From: Magnetospirillum sp.
GTDB taxonomy: Bacteria > Pseudomonadota > Alphaproteobacteria > Rhodospirillales > Magnetospirillaceae
Direction: 5' to 3'
Length of the DNA: 14,811 nucleotides
Assembly (NCBI GenBank): GCA_020217035.1
Contig: JAIWOG010000276.1
Coordinates: 1 to 14,811, forward strand
The stretch's first letter is position 1. Each line of letters begins with the position of its first letter. Both the position numbers and the translations under genes were made by a program. Shown piece after piece: positions 12,647 to 14,811 of the stretch. The notes beneath the pieces were generated by a model, which made no database searches, was not told where the DNA came from, and worked only from the letters and a program-made list of their open reading frames with translations.

Positions 12647-14811
12647 ATGGCCGACGAAAACCTGAACGACGCCCCGGAAGAAAACGCCAATCCCAACGGC
12701 GCCACCTCCGAAAACGCGCAACAGGCACTGGATGACTTGACCGTCCTGTCCGAGATCGGCAACCAGAGCCTGGGCGATTCCAAGCTCAACCTGGTCCGCA
12801 ACGTCGACGTCAGCGACGCCGCCCTGGGCGGCCTGGCCAACGTCCACCAGGGCTCGGGCACCGGCAACCAGGTGCAGCAGGGGCTCGAGGTTCAGGCCGG
12901 CCTGATCCAGACCGAGGAAATCGTCGTCGAGCAGGCGCCGGCTACCCCGGTCCAGCCCCCGGAAGTGCCGCCGACCGAAGCCGCCGAGGAAGAGGCCGAA
13001 GACCAGGAGATCATCGACACCGCTGTCAATCTGGGCATTCAGGAAGATCTGTCGGAAGCCAACATCGTCTTCGGCGACGGCATTCCCACCAACGTCACCG
13101 ATACCGGCGATTTGCTCGGCGAAACCTCAGGGGTCGAGGCGGTCGCGGAAGAGGTGATCCAAGACGTCATCCCCGAAGCCACCCTGGAAGACGCCTTCGT
13201 CGATTCCCAGCCGGTTTTCGGCGGCATCCGCATCGACGTTCCTGGCGATGACGACCCGTCGCTGGTTCCGGTGCCGACGCCTTTGGATTGGACCGAGGAT
13301 ACCACCCTGACCTTCGGCATCGACGCCACCGACCCCGATGGCGGCGACGTGACCATCACCTTCTTGCAGCCCGAGCATGGAACGGTGACCGTCAACGCCG
13401 ATGGCACCTATTCCTATGAACCCACGCAGGATTATTTCGGCGACGACAGCTTCACCGTGTTCGTGGCCGACGACGAGGGCAACGTCGTCAGCCAGGTGGT
13501 CGAACTGCATATCGCCAATGTTGACGATGAAGCGGTGGTCACCGTCACCGGCGGTGTCGGCACCGAAACCACCAGCGACGCCCCCACCGTGGTCACCGGC
13601 ACGGTTTCCGCCACCGACATCGACAACGACAATCCCATTGCCCAGGCACGGGTGGACGCGGATGGTAACGATGTTCCCGACATCACCTACTCGTTCGGCG
13701 TCCACGATGACGGCTCGTTGATCACCAGCTTGACCACCGCCCACGGTACCGTCGAAATCGATCCGCTGACCGGCGCCTACACCTTCACCGCCAGCGACAA
13801 CAATTGGGGTGGCACCGACAGCTTCACCGTCGTCACCACCGACAGCATGGGTGGCACCACCGAGATCGAAGTGCCGATCACCGTCATCGGCAGCGACGAC
13901 GCCACCGTGGTGACCGGCACCGTCGACCTGGGCGACATCGCCGAGGATTCGGGTTCGATCCTGATCACCAGCCAGCAATTGCTGGCCAACGCCTCCGATG
14001 TGGACAACACCCTGCACGTGGAAAACCTGCAAGTGTCCGGTGGCACGCTGGTGGACAACGGCAACGGCACCTGGACCTTCACTCCCGACGCCGATTTCAA
14101 CGGCAGCCTGGATCTGACCTATGACGTGGTGACCGATACCGGTATCTCCACGCCGACCAGCGCTACTTTGGATGTCACCGCCGTCGATGACGGCGTGCGC
14201 GACGGCGGTATCGTCGCCGATCTCACCGATGACGGCATCGACAATCCCACCGCCTTGCCCGACCCGCTGGTGGTGACCGAAGACCGCGCCTTCACCTTCA
14301 CCATCGACGCCACCGACCCCGATGGCGGAACGCTGACCGTCAGCTTCGATCAGCCCGATCACGGCATCATTACCGCCAACGGCGACGGCACCTACACCTT
14401 CACCCCCAACGCCGATTATTTCGGCGGCGATGATTTCAGCTATACCCTGACCGCTACCGATGGCTCGACCACCACGCGCACCATCAATCTTGATGTCGCC
14501 AACGTGGAAGACGAAGCCAGCTTCACCCTGACCGGCGGCAGCGGTGCGGAAAGCACCACCGTCGCCGCCACCCAAGTGACCGGCTCGGTCGGCGCCAGCG
14601 ACGTGGACGGCGCGGTGACCTATTCCTTCGGCACCGACGACAATGGCGATGCCATCACCACCTTGGTCACCGACCATGGCAGCGTGACCATCGACCCGGC
14701 GACGGGTGCCTACACCTTCACCGCCAGCGACAACAACTGGGCGGGTTCCGACAGCTTCACCGTGGTGACCACCGATTCCCTGGGCGGCACCAGCACGGTC
14801 GAGGTGCCGGT
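12647..14811 (+). CDS. Very large cadherin-like/VCBS-like repeat protein, probable type I-secreted adhesin (runs off the window)
   Basis: From ATG 12647, with AGGAG (12636-12640) upstream, the frame is open for 721 codons to the window edge. Residues 1-215 have no signal peptide, are acidic and Gln/Glu/Pro-rich (EAAEEEAEDQEIID near 110-123) and contain no Cys. From residue 216 come beta-sandwich repeats rich in Asp, Gly, Thr and Val: a Big_9/cadherin-like unit A with DATDPDGG and HGTVTVNADGTYSYEP, a unit B ending TASDNNWGGTDSFTVVTTDS, and a unit C with LLANASDVDN; A and B then recur. Such Ca-binding-type repeats without Sec signals are typical of LapA/BapA-like giant adhesins exported by type I secretion, but the C-terminal RTX or secretion signal lies outside the window. 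The repeats are clear; the adhesin role is inference. Confidence 0.85.
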   Translation, partial: MADENLNDAPEENANPNGATSENAQQALDDLTVLSEIGNQSLGDSKLNLVRNVDVSDAALGGLANVHQGSGTGNQVQQGLEVQAGLIQTEEIVVEQAPATPVQPPEVPPTEAAEEEAEDQEIIDTAVNLGIQEDLSEANIVFGDGIPTNVTDTGDLLGETSGVEAVAEEVIQDVIPEATLEDAFVDSQPVFGGIRIDVPGDDDPSLVPVPTPLDWTEDTTLTFGIDATDPDGGDVTITFLQPEHGTVTVNADGTYSYEPTQDYFGDDSFTVFVADDEGNVVSQVVELHIANVDDEAVVTVTGGVGTETTSDAPTVVTGTVSATDIDNDNPIAQARVDADGNDVPDITYSFGVHDDGSLITSLTTAHGTVEIDPLTGAYTFTASDNNWGGTDSFTVVTTDSMGGTTEIEVPITVIGSDDATVVTGTVDLGDIAEDSGSILITSQQLLANASDVDNTLHVENLQVSGGTLVDNGNGTWTFTPDADFNGSLDLTYDVVTDTGISTPTSATLDVTAVDDGVRDGGIVADLTDDGIDNPTALPDPLVVTEDRAFTFTIDATDPDGGTLTVSFDQPDHGIITANGDGTYTFTPNADYFGGDDFSYTLTATDGSTTTRTINLDVANVEDEASFTLTGGSGAESTTVAATQVTGSVGASDVDGAVTYSFGTDDNGDAITTLVTDHGSVTIDPATGAYTFTASDNNWAGSDSFTVVTTDSLGGTSTVEVP
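13292..14811 (+). repeat. A-B-C super-repeat inside the adhesin gene, with near-identical DNA blocks
   Basis: Unit A begins at 13292 and again at 14276 (984 nt, 328 codons apart); unit B recurs 933 nt apart. Identical DNA blocks include 27 nt at 13318-13344 and 14302-14328 (coding IDATDPDGG) and 29 nt at 13775-13803 and 14708-14736 (coding AYTFTASDNN). Unit C (about 13909-14190) is seen once. Identity at DNA level suggests recent duplication or gene conversion. Confidence 0.75.

Noticed and set aside
11087..12847. 586-codon open frame on the minus strand over uvrB and into the next gene
   Set aside because: It lies fully opposite conserved uvrB motifs, has His/Gln/Gly-rich composition typical of antisense frames in GC-rich genes, and crosses a terminator.
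13127..14677. 516-codon open frame on the minus strand across the adhesin gene
   Set aside because: It is antisense to clear cadherin-like repeats in the plus frame; the long frame arises from GC-rich third positions and repeated Asp/Thr/Gly codons. Its product is Gly/Val/Asp-rich without any recognisable fold.
1..14811. tRNA, rRNA, CRISPR, insertion sequence or phage elements
   Set aside because: Reading both strands, I saw no cloverleaf-like tRNA, no spaced direct repeats of CRISPR type, and no transposase or integrase motifs. The only sizeable repeats are inside the adhesin gene.

Overview
The window looks like ordinary chromosome from a GC-rich alphaproteobacterium. Protein sequences and gene order (petA-petB beside trmL; hldD-lgt-MidA-pgeF-prs; ubiK, a YbjN-family gene, proC) suggest Rhodospirillales, perhaps near Magnetospirillum. 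That placement is inferred from recalled gene order and protein style, not from a search. No tRNA, rRNA, CRISPR array, insertion sequence or phage gene was seen.

Region 1 (1-955): the start of a cytochrome bc1 operon on the minus strand. It holds the Tat-exported Rieske protein PetA and the first 77 residues of cytochrome b. The 160-bp gap to the divergent trmL carries a good sigma70-like promoter for petA and three GANTC sites.

Region 2 (956-2130, plus strand): trmL (2'-O-methylation of tRNA wobble base 34) overlaps by 4 nt a CmoA-like SAM methyltransferase, suggesting a small RNA-modification operon. Its last gene converges on the next operon with overlapping stop codons.

Region 3 (2127-8432, minus strand): a tight eight-gene run, in transcription order hldD, lgt, a MidA/NDUFAF7-type methyltransferase, pgeF, a 26-codon membrane micropeptide, a lipoprotein with a long Pro/Lys-rich tail, prs, and a DHFR/RibD-like reductase. 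Most genes overlap or lie within 12 nt. The theme is cell envelope building (LPS heptose, lipoprotein lipidation, peptidoglycan editing) joined to PRPP supply and respiratory complex assembly. The micropeptide is the least expected item.

Region 4 (8433-12550, plus strand): ubiK, a YbjN-domain gene, proC and uvrB; proC and uvrB overlap by GTGA. The hldD/ubiK divergent gap has back-to-back promoter candidates and a 34-bp imperfect palindrome. The gap before the YbjN gene has a perfect DnaA box.

Region 5 (12551-14811, plus strand): after uvrB comes an inverted repeat and a strong intrinsic terminator whose T-run ends only a few bases before the ribosome binding site of a very large repeat protein. 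That gene stays open to the window edge (721 codons seen). It has no signal peptide and carries cadherin-like/VCBS-like Asp-Gly-Thr-rich repeats in a recurring A-B-C order, typical of giant type I-secreted adhesins.
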